From: Bacillus sp. AFS088145
Lineage (GTDB): Bacteria > Bacillota > Bacilli > Bacillales > Bacillaceae_G
Direction: 5' to 3'
Assembly (NCBI RefSeq): GCF_002564465.1
Contig: NZ_NUUX01000021.1
Span: 197,707-261,706 of the forward strand
Length of the DNA stretch: 64,000 bases
The notes under the pieces are model-generated. The model saw only the letters and a list, made by a program, of their open reading frames with translations, was not told the origin of the DNA and ran no database searches. Positions 55,759 through 64,000 of this stretch are shown here, piece by piece (position 1 is the first letter of the stretch; the number at the start of each line of letters is the position of its first letter). The translations under genes and the position numbers were made by a program.

Positions 55759-57495
55759 ATGTTAAATAAAAATGGATGGATTTTACCATATATAAAAGAA
55801 AATCGTCGTTTATTTATAGTTGTGATTTTCTTAAGTTCACTGACTATATTTGCAGCGGCTTCTCTTATGTACACCTCTGGCTATTTAATCTCTAAAGCAG
55901 CAACAAGACCTGAAAATATATTAATGATATATGTACCAATTGTTGCTGTACGTACTTTTGGTATTTTAAGGTCGGCTTCTAAGTATGTTGAAAGATTAGT
56001 CGGACACAATACTATTTTAAAAATCTTATCTAGAATGAGAACAAGACTTTTTAGTAATCTAGAATCGTATGCACTTACGATCAATTCGAAGTTTAAAACA
56101 GGTGATATTTTAGGTCTTTTAGCTAATGACATTGAATATTTACAGGATATTTATTTAAAAACTATTTTCCCTGGAATTGCTTCATTGTTTATCTATTTTA
56201 TATCGGTGGTAGCACTTGGATTCTTCTCTGTTCCATTTGCAATATTAACTGCAGTCATTTCCTTTGTTTTAGTAGGTGTCCTACCGTATTTTTCATTATT
56301 AGTTGAAAAAGCGCGAACTTACGAAATAAAAAAGGAAAAGAGTCATTTATATGAAAATTTAACTGATGCAGTTATGGGAATTAGCGATTGGCTATTTAGT
56401 GGTAAACAAAATATCTTTATTAAAAATTATAGAGAAATGGATGAATCGGTAAGAAATATTCAAAACAAGGAAAAAAGATTTAGAAGATGGCGCGATCTAA
56501 TTGCTCAATGTATTGTAGCGGTTTTAGTTTTAATGATGCTATATTGGGCGGGGAATGAAAGTTTAGCTGGAGAAATTCCAAGAACTTTTATCGCCGCATT
56601 TGTTTTAGTTTTATTTCCTTTAACAGAAGCTTTTATTCCACTATCGAGTTCTCTTGGAAGTGTCCCTGTATATAGTGATTCAATTAATCGTTTAGAAGGG
56701 ATTAAAGAAGTGAATCGTTATCAGGAATCACTAACGATTGAAGGAGATATTGAAGATTATCGAAAAATCGAATTCGAAAATGTATCTTTTCATTACTCGA
56801 AAAACGAAACTATTTTAAATAATGTTTCTTTTACAATTGAGGAAAACAAAAAAACTGCTTTATTAGGTCCGAGTGGTTCAGGAAAATCAACTATTCTGAA
56901 GCTAATTGAAGGAGTAGAGAACCCTATTGAAGGAAGTGTTAAAATAAATGAGATCGAAAGTATAGCTCTAGGAGACCAAATTTCAAAAGTTGTGTCTGTA
57001 CTTAATCAAAAGCCATATTTATTTGATACTACAGTTATAAATAATATTCGTTTAGGAAATCCAGCAGCAAGTGATGAAGAAGTAATCGAGGTTACGAAAA
57101 TGGTAGAACTGCATGATTATATAGCATCACTTCCAGAAGGCTATAATACACCTATGCAAGAAACCGGGGTAAGATTCTCTGGTGGAGAACGTCAAAGAAT
57201 TGCTTTGGCCAGAATACTTCTTCAAAACACACCAATTGTTATTTTAGATGAACCAACTGTCGGATTAGATTCAATAACGGAAAGAAAACTACTCAAAACG
57301 ATCTTTAAAGTATTAGAAGGAAAGACTGTATTATGGATCACACACCATTTAATCGGTGCAGAAATGGCTGATCATATTCTTTTCTTAGATAAAGGTAAAA
57401 TCGCTATGAAAGGCTCACATGAAGAACTTTTCAAAAACGAGGACCGATATCGCAACCTTTTTGAATTAGATCGACCATTTAGAGTAATTGAATAG
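55759..57495 (+). CDS. cydC: Thiol reductant ABC exporter subunit CydC (named CydD in B. subtilis)
   Basis: 578 residues. Six-helix domain followed by an ABC domain with Walker A GPSGSGKS, signature FSGGERQR and Walker B IVILDEPTVGLD. Second half of the heterodimeric exporter; 11 bases after the first half. The operon ends in a strong terminator. Confidence 0.92.
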   Translation: MLNKNGWILPYIKENRRLFIVVIFLSSLTIFAAASLMYTSGYLISKAATRPENILMIYVPIVAVRTFGILRSASKYVERLVGHNTILKILSRMRTRLFSNLESYALTINSKFKTGDILGLLANDIEYLQDIYLKTIFPGIASLFIYFISVVALGFFSVPFAILTAVISFVLVGVLPYFSLLVEKARTYEIKKEKSHLYENLTDAVMGISDWLFSGKQNIFIKNYREMDESVRNIQNKEKRFRRWRDLIAQCIVAVLVLMMLYWAGNESLAGEIPRTFIAAFVLVLFPLTEAFIPLSSSLGSVPVYSDSINRLEGIKEVNRYQESLTIEGDIEDYRKIEFENVSFHYSKNETILNNVSFTIEENKKTALLGPSGSGKSTILKLIEGVENPIEGSVKINEIESIALGDQISKVVSVLNQKPYLFDTTVINNIRLGNPAASDEEVIEVTKMVELHDYIASLPEGYNTPMQETGVRFSGGERQRIALARILLQNTPIVILDEPTVGLDSITERKLLKTIFKVLEGKTVLWITHHLIGAEMADHILFLDKGKIAMKGSHEELFKNEDRYRNLFELDRPFRVIE

Positions 57496-57507
57496 TTGTT
57501 AATTAGG

Positions 57508-57538
57508 AGACACTGGCTAATATGCCAGTGTCTTTTTT
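57508..57538 (+). terminator. Terminator of cydABCD
   Basis: AGACACTGGC/GCCAGTGTCT with a 6-base loop and T-run. Confidence 0.93.
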
Positions 57539-57554
57539 AGATACTAAATACAGT

Positions 57555-57583
57555 TTGACGGAAAATGATTTACATGATATATT
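57555..57583 (+). promoter_or_regulatory. Sigma-A promoter of the dioxygenase gene
   Basis: TTGACG, 17-base spacer, TATATT, immediately followed by the operator at 57584. Confidence 0.8.
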
Positions 57584-57617
57584 TATCTCGAATTCGAGAT
57601 ATCTTGAATTCAGAATA
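57584..57617. promoter_or_regulatory. MhqR-type operator, two overlapping boxes
   Basis: A perfect 18-bp palindrome TATCTCGAATTCGAGATA (57584-57601) resembles the MhqR box of B. subtilis. A degenerate second box with the same TTGAATTC core follows (57600-57617). Position at +1 implies repression, relieved by quinones or catechols. Confidence 0.75.
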
Positions 57618-57708
57618 AATTTTAATGAATTTTTTCAGTATTCTTCAGCAATAGATTCACAAAATAAAAAAGTTAATATATAAAAATAATTTATATGGAG
57701 GAATTAGT

Positions 57709-58686
57709 ATGAATGGCTTAAAAGGAATTCATCATGTAACAGCAATAACTAGTAGTGCAGAAAAAAACTATGAATTTTTCACTTATGTTTTAGGGATGCG
57801 TTTAGTAAAGAAAACAGTCAATCAAGATGATATTCAAACGTACCATTTATTCTTTGCAGATGATAAGGGAAGTGCTGGAACGGACATGACATTTTTCGAT
57901 TTCCCTGGAATTCCAAAAGGTGTACATGGTACAAATGAAATTTCAAAAACATCCTTCCGAGTACCAACTGATTCGGCATTAGATTATTGGGTGAAGCGTT
58001 TTGACAGATTAGAAGTAAAGCACTCAGGAATAAAAACACAGTTTGGTAAGAAAACATTATCTTTTGTTGATTTCGATGACCAGCAATATCAATTAATTTC
58101 AGATGAGCATAATAAAGGAATTGCTTCAGGCACACCATGGCAAAAAGGACCAATCCCATTAGAGTATGCAATTACAGGTCTAGGACCAATTTTTGTCCGA
58201 ATAGCTAATTTCGCATTCTTTAAAGAAGTAATTGAAAAAGTATTTTTATTCAAAGAAATTGATAAAGAAGGTTCATTCCACTTATTCGAAGTTGGTGAAG
58301 GAGGTAACGGTGCTCAAATTATTGCTGAGCATAATGAAATATTACCTCAAAGCATCCAAGGCTTCGGTACTGTTCACCATGTAGCTTTCCGTGTAGAAGA
58401 TACGTCCGTATTAAAAGAGTGGATAAAACGTCTTGACTCATTCCGTTTACCAAACTCTGGCTATGTAGATCGTCACTTCTTCGAGTCATTATACGCAAGA
58501 GTTGCTCCACAAATCTTATTCGAATTTGCAACAGATGGTCCTGGATTTATGGGAGACGAACCTTATGAAACACTTGGTGAAAAGTTATCTTTACCTCCAT
58601 TCTTAGAACCAAAACGTGATGAAATTGAAGGAATGGTTCGTCAGATTGATACTGTAAGAAGTACGAAGGAATTTATTAAAGAATAG
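57709..58686 (+). CDS. VOC-family ring-cleaving dioxygenase (MhqO/MhqA-like)
   Basis: 325 residues made of two vicinal-oxygen-chelate (glyoxalase/bleomycin-resistance) modules. The metal motif GIHHVTAITS is at the N-terminus and VHHVAFRV in the second half, with an acidic ligand in the LFEFATDGPGF segment. Homologues in B. subtilis (mhqO, mhqA) open hydroquinone or catechol rings and are controlled by MhqR. The operator in front supports the same role in quinone detoxification. GGAGG ribosome site. No mhqR gene in this window. Confidence 0.87.
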   Translation: MNGLKGIHHVTAITSSAEKNYEFFTYVLGMRLVKKTVNQDDIQTYHLFFADDKGSAGTDMTFFDFPGIPKGVHGTNEISKTSFRVPTDSALDYWVKRFDRLEVKHSGIKTQFGKKTLSFVDFDDQQYQLISDEHNKGIASGTPWQKGPIPLEYAITGLGPIFVRIANFAFFKEVIEKVFLFKEIDKEGSFHLFEVGEGGNGAQIIAEHNEILPQSIQGFGTVHHVAFRVEDTSVLKEWIKRLDSFRLPNSGYVDRHFFESLYARVAPQILFEFATDGPGFMGDEPYETLGEKLSLPPFLEPKRDEIEGMVRQIDTVRSTKEFIKE

Positions 58687-58697
58687 GACTTTATATA

Positions 58698-58732
58698 AAA
58701 CAACACTCACAATTTATGTGGGTGTTGTTTTG
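58698..58732 (+). terminator. Terminator of the dioxygenase gene
   Basis: AAACAACACTCACA/TGTGGGTGTTGTTT with one G-U pair, and T-rich tail. Confidence 0.85.
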
Positions 58733-58921
58733 TTATTTCTACTCCTACTGGAAGTTTGGATACAGAATATGTATCAAAAATTGGTGCGACAAATATTCAA
58801 AATTTATCCAACTGTTAAAAATTACCTAAAAAATTAATGCATAAAACGCTTTGTTATTCTAATGAAATTTTTCACTGAATAAAAATCTTATGAACTAAAA
58901 TAATTTTTTAGGAGAGGGAAC

Positions 58922-60403
58922 ATGCATAGTACATCAGGTAGGCGTTTATCGAAGGATGAAATGGTTACTTTAATACAAAATGGACTAGAGAGGACAAATA
59001 ATCCGAAAAAGATTGTTATAGTAGGAGCGGGAATTTCAGGATTAGTAGCAGGTTTTTTATTAAAGGAAGCAGGGCATGAAGTGACGATTTTAGAAGCAAA
59101 TGGTCGAGTAGGTGGACGGATTTTTACGAAAAGAGCGCCTTTTATTAATGATCAATACTTGGAATTGGGTGCAATGCGTATTGCTTCTGATCACAAACTT
59201 GTACTTGAATATATAAATAAATTTAACTTAAAAGTAAATGAATTTGTAAATGGAAAGTCAGAGGATATTATCTACGTTAACGGGATAAAAACAACTCAGA
59301 AGCAATATGAACAGAATCCAGATATTTTAGGTTATCGAGTAGCGGTTAATGAAAAAGGGATAAATGTTGATCAGTTTATTGAAAGATCGCTAAAATCAGT
59401 AATGGATTTTATTCATCAAAACCCTGATGAGAATTGGAAAACCATTATTGAAAATTATGATCATCATTCGATGGAATCTTTTTTAAGATATAACCCAATC
59501 GGAACGCCTTTATCGCCTGGTGCTTTAGAAAAAGTAAAAGTACTTCAAGGGATGGAAGGATTTCCTGAGCTTGCCTTTACTGCTATTTTAAGAGAGTTCA
59601 TTGTGTTATTTTCAAAGGATATTAAGTTTTATGAGATTACGGGTGGAAATGATCAACTACCTAAAAAGTTTTTAACACAATTGAAGGATAATCTATTCTT
59701 TGGACAAAAAATGAATAAAATCGTGCAGGAAAATAATCAAGTAACGATTCACTCAGATCATTATACAAGCCATCTGCCTTATCAAACTACTGCTGACTAT
59801 GCCATTATTACTATCCCCTTTTCATTATTAAACTTCATTGAAGTCGTTCCAAGAAATTCATTTTCTTATGATAAATGGAAGGCAATACGCGAATTACACT
59901 ATGTTCCCTCTACTAAAATTGGACTTCAATTTAAAAGTAGATTTTGGGAGAAAGATGGGACATTAGGTGGGAAATTAACCACAGATTTACCAATCAGATT
60001 TGCATATTATCCAAGTAATCATAATGGTAAAAATGGATCGGGTATTGTTTTAGCTAGTTATACTTGGGAAGATGATGCATTGATTTGGGATAGTATGTCT
60101 GAAGATGATCGGATAATGAATGCTTTAAGCAATTTGGCAACGATCCATGGCAATCAAGTTTATACAGAATTTATTACAGGTTACACTCATAGTTGGGCTC
60201 TATATCCATACTCTGGAGGAGCATTTTCTATGTTCAAACCAGAACAAAATAGAGAGCTGACGCCTTATATTTCCACTCCTGAGGGGCGAGTACATTTTGC
60301 TGGTGAACATACATCTTCTGCGCCTGCATGGATTGAGGGTGCAATCGAATCTGGCATTCGGTCAGCATTTGAAGTAAATAGCCGAACCTTCGTTGAACGA
60401 TAA
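58922..60403 (+). CDS. Flavin-dependent amine/L-amino-acid oxidase
   Basis: 493 residues. The FAD-binding [28 protein letters not shown] (about 33-60) and GRVGGRI follow a 30-residue N-terminal extension. The C-terminal FAD contact [25 protein letters not shown] is the monoamine-oxidase signature. It produces H2O2 and an imino acid or aldehyde; the substrate is not evident. No signal peptide. GAGAGGG ribosome site. It lies 73 bases upstream of the coat operon cotJABC, whose third gene encodes a Mn-catalase-like protein. Confidence 0.88.
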   Translation: MHSTSGRRLSKDEMVTLIQNGLERTNNPKKIVIVGAGISGLVAGFLLKEAGHEVTILEANGRVGGRIFTKRAPFINDQYLELGAMRIASDHKLVLEYINKFNLKVNEFVNGKSEDIIYVNGIKTTQKQYEQNPDILGYRVAVNEKGINVDQFIERSLKSVMDFIHQNPDENWKTIIENYDHHSMESFLRYNPIGTPLSPGALEKVKVLQGMEGFPELAFTAILREFIVLFSKDIKFYEITGGNDQLPKKFLTQLKDNLFFGQKMNKIVQENNQVTIHSDHYTSHLPYQTTADYAIITIPFSLLNFIEVVPRNSFSYDKWKAIRELHYVPSTKIGLQFKSRFWEKDGTLGGKLTTDLPIRFAYYPSNHNGKNGSGIVLASYTWEDDALIWDSMSEDDRIMNALSNLATIHGNQVYTEFITGYTHSWALYPYSGGAFSMFKPEQNRELTPYISTPEGRVHFAGEHTSSAPAWIEGAIESGIRSAFEVNSRTFVER

Positions 60404-60476
60404 AAATTCATTTTTTATATTTCCATTGAATATAGTAAAAATAGTGGATGTCTTTTTATTTGAGGGAGTGATCAGT

Positions 60477-60719
60477 TTGAACGAAAATAATCAAGGACTT
60501 CAATTTACCCCTGTGAAATCATGGAATGTTTTTCATGGCCCAAATGACCCTTGCCCACCAATTGGTACAAAATATTACTCTACACCTCCACACTTATATT
60601 TAGGATTTCAGCCACCAGGACTAGAGCAATTTTCATACAAGGAGGCATTGAAAAAAGGCACTTTATGGAAAGTGTTTTATGACTTTTACGAAAATCCATA
60701 TAAAGCTAGGAGGGATTAA
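60477..60719 (+). CDS. cotJA: Spore coat-associated protein CotJA
   Basis: 80 residues. Pro/Tyr-rich coat protein with the CPPIGTKYYSTPPHLYLGFQPPGLEQFS segment typical of CotJA. The frame is open 28 codons further upstream, but the TTG at 60477 follows GAGGGAG at suitable spacing and gives the usual length. First gene of cotJABC, made in the mother cell under sigma-E in B. subtilis; no clear sigma-E box was found here. Confidence 0.85.
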   Translation: MNENNQGLQFTPVKSWNVFHGPNDPCPPIGTKYYSTPPHLYLGFQPPGLEQFSYKEALKKGTLWKVFYDFYENPYKARRD

Positions 60720-60721
60720 AA

Positions 60722-60985
60722 ATGACTGAGCAACTTCCTCCAGAGTATTATCAGGATTTAGAGGAACTGCAAGCTGTTGATTTCGTCCTTGTAGAACTAA
60801 CCTTATATTTAGATACTCATCCAGGTGATCAAAATGCAATTAACCAGTTTAATCAATACGTCCAATATAAAAAACAAATCGAAGCTAATTTCGAATCAAA
60901 ATATGGACCACTATATCAATTTGGTGGCAGTTATTCAGATCAAAACTGGAACTGGCATAAAGGCCCATGGCCATGGCAGGTTTAG
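60722..60985 (+). CDS. cotJB: Spore coat protein CotJB
   Basis: 87 residues. YYQDLEELQAVDFVLVELTLYLDTHPGDQNAI and a C-terminal Trp-rich end (NWNWHKGPWPWQV) identify CotJB. AGGAGGG precedes the ATG, within the end of cotJA. It is required with CotJA for assembly of CotJC into the coat. Middle gene of the operon; 2 bases after cotJA and 15 before cotJC. Confidence 0.93.
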   Translation: MTEQLPPEYYQDLEELQAVDFVLVELTLYLDTHPGDQNAINQFNQYVQYKKQIEANFESKYGPLYQFGGSYSDQNWNWHKGPWPWQV

Positions 60986-61000
60986 AAGGAGGGAATATTC

Positions 61001-61570
61001 ATGTGGATTTATCAAAAAAAACTACAATATCCAGTTAAAGTGAGTACTTGTAACCCTATGCTTGCCAAATTTTTAGTTGAACAATACGGTGGAGCAGACG
61101 GTGAGTTAGCTGCTGCCTTAAGATACTTAAATCAACGATATTCTATTCCAGATAAAGTTATTGGACTTTTAACAGATATCGGAACTGAGGAATTTGCACA
61201 TTTGGAAATGATTGCTACGATGATCTATAAGTTAACAAAAGATGCAACTCCAGACCAAATGAAAGCTGCCGGATTAGATACACATTATGCATCACATGAT
61301 AGTGCACTATTTTACCATAATTCAGATGGTGTGCCGTTCACTACGGCTTATATACAAGCAAAAGGGGATCCAATTGCGGATTTATATGAAGATATTGCAG
61401 CTGAAGAAAAAGCTAGAGCTACTTATCAATGGATAATCGATCTTTCTGATGACCCGGATTTAAATGATAGTTTAAGATTTTTAAGAGAACGTGAAATTGT
61501 TCATTCACAGAGATTTAGAGAAGCTGTAGAAATTCTGAAAGATGATCGTCAACAGCGGAAGATTTTTTAA
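61001..61570 (+). CDS. cotJC: Spore coat protein CotJC, manganese-catalase family
   Basis: A 189-residue four-helix di-manganese catalase-like protein. Metal ligands are in DGELAAALRYL, EEFAHLEM (Glu, His), DIAAEEKARATY and REIVHSQRF. Start at ATG 61001 behind GAAGGAGGG. It may remove peroxide in the spore coat. The acidic and basic ends match the family, and length is normal. Confidence 0.95.
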   Translation: MWIYQKKLQYPVKVSTCNPMLAKFLVEQYGGADGELAAALRYLNQRYSIPDKVIGLLTDIGTEEFAHLEMIATMIYKLTKDATPDQMKAAGLDTHYASHDSALFYHNSDGVPFTTAYIQAKGDPIADLYEDIAAEEKARATYQWIIDLSDDPDLNDSLRFLREREIVHSQRFREAVEILKDDRQQRKIF

Positions 61571-61588
61571 TTGATTGAAATTATCTTG

Positions 61589-61633
61589 AACCTGTTCCTT
61601 GTATTTTATCGGGAACAGGTTTTATTTTTTTTT
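61589..61633 (+). terminator. Terminator of cotJABC
   Basis: AACCTGTTCC/GGGAACAGGTT followed by a long T-rich run. Confidence 0.9.
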
Positions 61634-61910
61634 CTTGTTTTGGGATTGATTGATAAATGGGCGGTTTCATTAGTCAATTTAAATAATACATGGGAGCCCA
61701 CTTTTTAATTGGAAATGTTGCCGAAGAATGAGTTATTTAAACAGTGTCTCTTAATTTATGTTGATAAAATTGCTTTTTTTTATAGATAATTAGCAAATTT
61801 TTTTTAAGTTTTTATTCTATAGGGCATATTTGCTAGTTCGCCATTTGAAATGAGCTTCTATTGTAGTGTATTCAAGGTCATAATACCTCTACTAGCATGG
61901 GTAATTATTA
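61634..61910. other. Intergenic stretch, no recognisable gene
   Basis: AT-rich, no credible ribosome site or ORF. It leads into the 21-bp repeat array. Confidence 0.5.
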
Positions 61911-62090
61911 AGTTTATTTGCGATTCTCTTGAGTTTAATTGCAGTTCTGCTAAATTTAATTGCGATTCTCTAAATTTAATTGCACTTTTGTCAATTTTAA
62001 TTGCGATTTTCAGATTTTATTTGCAGTTCACTGTTTATTTCCAGTATATCTTCATTTATTTGCAGCCCTAACAGACTTAATTGCAGCTGA
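61911..62090. repeat. Degenerate tandem repeat, period about 21 bp, nine units
   Basis: Units of the form WTTTAATTGCRATTYTCT. The TTGC core recurs at 61918, 61939, 61960, 61980, 62001, 62021, (TTCC at 62039), 62060 and 62081, i.e. steps of 21, 21, 20, 21, 20, 18, 21 and 21. Two helical turns per unit keep the cores on one face. There are no spacers, so this is not a CRISPR. ORFs across it are just translations of the repeat. Confidence 0.85.
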
Positions 62091-62111
62091 GCCTCAACAA
62101 ACTACATCTTC

Positions 62112-62146
62112 CCCATTAAAAAATAAGGGGTCTCTAGGACTCCCTC
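62112..62146 (-). terminator. Terminator of ycnI
   Basis: On the minus strand GGGAGTC/GACCCC (bulged A) followed by TTATTTTTT. Confidence 0.6.
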
Positions 62147-62154
62147 ATTTTATC

Positions 62155-62787
62155 TTATTTCTTCTTAAGAATTGAGATCAGTAAAGCAATCACCGAAAGG
62201 ACAGCCGCCCCAATTGACATAACAAAAGGAGTATTACTAGAATTTGATTTTTCAGTATCTGCCTTAACCGTTTCATCTTTTGTAGTTTTAACAGTTTCAC
62301 CTTTTACAGTTGTGTCTTTTACGATATTCGTAATTGAGTGTGGTGCTTCTGATTTTTCGTCACCTGTCCATTCAACAATACTGCCATCTTTATAATATTG
62401 ATATGCATCCCAAGCTCCATTTACTTCAGCGTCAGGGTTTTTGGCCATAAATACGAATTGTTGAAATTGTCCAGCTAGAATACCTTCATTTTCTGCACTC
62501 CAAGTAACGGATGTAACAACACCGTTTGCATCCTTTGTTTCGCTAAACTTCCATTCTGCGACTGGTTGATATGAAACAAATTCAAATTTTGAAGGAATTT
62601 TAAGTGTAACTTTTGTTGTAGCTATTTCTTTTTCAGACGGTACTTTCATTGTGTATGTTTCCCAAGCACCAGGAGTTGAAATTTTAGGATTAACTACAAC
62701 ATGCGCACTCGCAATCCCAGTGAAGAACATGGTCATAGCGAAAGCTGAAGCGATAATTTTAGTCGTTTTTGAAAAGAATTTTTTCAT
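62155..62787 (-). CDS. ycnI: YcnI-family copper-binding protein (DUF1775)
   Basis: 210 residues. Signal peptide (cleavage after IASA), mature N-terminal His followed by VVVNPK, which is the copper-binding His of YcnI. Trp residues of the binding pocket lie in VAEWKF and the VTWSAENEG segment. A Thr/Lys-rich linker and a C-terminal membrane helix (about 186-207) with KKK anchor. Likely an extracytoplasmic copper chaperone or scavenger. It follows ycnJ-like copD with 30 bases between, in the same operon. Confidence 0.9.
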   Translation of the reverse strand: MKKFFSKTTKIIASAFAMTMFFTGIASAHVVVNPKISTPGAWETYTMKVPSEKEIATTKVTLKIPSKFEFVSYQPVAEWKFSETKDANGVVTSVTWSAENEGILAGQFQQFVFMAKNPDAEVNGAWDAYQYYKDGSIVEWTGDEKSEAPHSITNIVKDTTVKGETVKTTKDETVKADTEKSNSSNTPFVMSIGAAVLSVIALLISILKKK

Positions 62788-62816
62788 TTTAGTTGGTCTC
62801 CTTTATATGTCTTCAA

Positions 62817-64000
62817 TCATTTACTACCTACAATATATTTAAAATCTACATCAACAGAATCGAAAGAATTCGTTAAAATGTGGACTTTTACATTCCAATG
62901 TCCTGCCATATCGGTATAAAAACCTTGTGTTTCATAAACACCCGCCGAAGTTTTCTTAACTTGAGTAGTGTTATTCCCCATATTCATGTCAGTGTTTTTA
63001 AAGGTAAGCGTAACTTGTTGAATAGAGGACACAGGTTTATTATTTTTATCTCGTATATTAATTTTAAATTTGTTTTTACCGACTATGTTCGGAGTAGAGT
63101 GTAATGTAACTGAATAACCTTTATTTAACTTTGTGTTACTAAAAGGACCAGGTGATTCCATTGCAGTTGGTAGGTTTGTTAATAAGGATGATAGGATTAG
63201 AACGATTACTCCTATACTTATTTCAAACCAAACAGACTTTCCTAATTTATTTTTTCTCTGTTTTCCTTTGATAAAATGAATCAATCCTAAAAGTAGCATC
63301 ACTAGAAATAAGATCACTTTTCCGCATAAAACCTTGCCATAGGTTGTATGTAATAAAGAGTAAAAGTTGGGTATATACTTTAAGCTTGCGTAAATACCAG
63401 TTGCCATAAGTAAAACGACTGATAATGTTGCCCAACTAGAATATCGTTGGATCGTTTTCCAATAAACTTCATTCGTGTCATGTTTCTTATGCGTTTTAGG
63501 AAGTATATAGTTTATGCCAATTAATCCTCCTAGCCATATCGAAACAGAGAGCAAATGAATAAAATCAAAGAAAACTGGTAAAAATTCATTTTGCATAGAT
63601 GCATGCCCAATAAAAGCTTTTGAGATTAGTAAGAAAATGCCGATTAATAAGGCACTTAACCACCAGTAGAAAGAACTTTTTTGTTCACTTCTCCAAGCCA
63701 TAAACAGTGAATTAGCTAGAACAATAAGTAGGAGAATTTGGATTACCCATACACTTCCGAATTTTGTACTGTTCATTGTTTCCAAAAGCAAATCTTTGTG
63801 AAAAATACTTTGCCATGAACCATTTGTATAGTTTTTTGTTTCAACTAAAAGGCTGAAAAGCACACTAAATAATATTCCAAAATAGAAGATTAACAGTAAA
63901 ACTTTAGTATTTTTAAAGACATTAGTTCTATTTTTCTGGTCTTTTTTGTAAATAAATAAACTGAAAAATAAAAGTCCTACAAATAAAAGTAAACTCATGT
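62817..64000 (-). CDS. ycnJ: YcnJ-like copper transport protein, CopD domain (partial at window end)
   Basis: At least 393 residues; the frame reaches the window edge and an N-terminal CopC domain may lie outside. About eight membrane helices form a CopD domain, with His/Met-containing segments such as FIGHASMQNEFLPVFFDFIHLLSVSIWLGGLIGI. The C-terminal ~100 residues (about 290-393) are an extracytoplasmic YtkA/FixH-like beta domain with Met-rich TDMNMGNNT. In B. subtilis YcnJ imports copper under limitation and is regulated by YcnK. The internal Met at 63998 need not be the true start. Confidence 0.88.
   Translation of the reverse strand, partial: MSLLLFVGLLFFSLFIYKKDQKNRTNVFKNTKVLLLIFYFGILFSVLFSLLVETKNYTNGSWQSIFHKDLLLETMNSTKFGSVWVIQILLLIVLANSLFMAWRSEQKSSFYWWLSALLIGIFLLISKAFIGHASMQNEFLPVFFDFIHLLSVSIWLGGLIGINYILPKTHKKHDTNEVYWKTIQRYSSWATLSVVLLMATGIYASLKYIPNFYSLLHTTYGKVLCGKVILFLVMLLLGLIHFIKGKQRKNKLGKSVWFEISIGVIVLILSSLLTNLPTAMESPGPFSNTKLNKGYSVTLHSTPNIVGKNKFKINIRDKNNKPVSSIQQVTLTFKNTDMNMGNNTTQVKKTSAGVYETQGFYTDMAGHWNVKVHILTNSFDSVDVDFKYIVGSK

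Noticed and set aside
61911-62090. Repeat array as a CRISPR
   Set aside because: Units are contiguous and degenerate with no unique spacers, and there are no cas genes.
61850-62175. Two overlapping plus-strand ORFs of 71-73 codons
   Set aside because: They are translations of the 21-bp repeat, without ribosome sites.

Overview
The window is from a low-GC, endospore-forming Gram-positive of the Bacillaceae (Bacillus or a close relative such as Gottfriedia). The genus is inferred from gene content. The evidence is AT-rich DNA with strong AGGAGG ribosome sites, the hexacistronic cggR-gapA-pgk-tpiA-gpmI-eno glycolytic locus with its CggR operator, the secG-est-rnr-smpB-ssrA block, the cotJABC spore-coat operon, cydABCD, and homologues of the B. 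subtilis ywrCDBA, yhgDE, mhq and ycnIJ loci.

Layout. 1-1553: a tRNA-Arg(CCG) gene preceded by a ~141-bp tandem partial duplication that contains a broken tRNA and two hairpins with covarying stems; then a 51-codon ORF, a GC-rich structured RNA candidate and a DUF6509-like gene. 1554-12847: a sigma-54 sugar regulon made of two parallel lactose/cellobiose-family PTS operons (EIIB-EIIC-EIIA twice). The second operon adds a GH4 6-phospho-glycosidase and a ChbG/YdjC deacetylase. Each operon has a textbook -24/-12 promoter, upstream ACACACTA repeats and a downstream cre-like box. They are followed by a LevR-type activator (HTH, AAA+, PRD, EIIA, EIIB, PRD) and by the sigma-54 gene sigL, so substrate uptake, sensing and the dedicated sigma factor lie together. 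12861-20521: a glutaredoxin-like gene and the glycolytic operon. 20752-30116: an MFS transporter, small membrane proteins, two alpha/beta hydrolases, secG, a DinB-fold protein, est, rnr, smpB and tmRNA.

30136-32427 is an unusual junction. A secreted-protein gene without a ribosome site abuts, head to head, a 5'-truncated surface protein with InlB B-repeats. 32704-42219 holds an RRNPP-like HTH-TPR regulator, a TetR/MFS/SDR divergent unit, a sodium:alanine symporter, and a yhgDE-like TetR plus YhgE/Pip pair with clear operators. 42520-51268 is a ywr-type cluster: an Lrp regulator, a complete peptide/glutathione-type ABC importer, a gamma-glutamyltransferase and a split chromate transporter. 51640-57495 is cydABCD (cytochrome bd plus its thiol exporter) behind a promoter region with FNR-like, Rex-like and 11-bp-periodic repeats. 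57709-61570 carries an MhqR-type-regulated ring-cleaving dioxygenase, a flavin amine oxidase and cotJABC. 61911-62090 is a degenerate tandem repeat with a period of about 21 bp. The window ends in the copper-related ycnI and a partial ycnJ on the minus strand.

Most of the window is ordinary chromosomal backbone. The least explained items are the 5' tRNA/hairpin duplication, the candidate RNA at 1089-1207, the truncated surface-protein junction at 30799-30808, and the helically phased repeat at 61911-62090.
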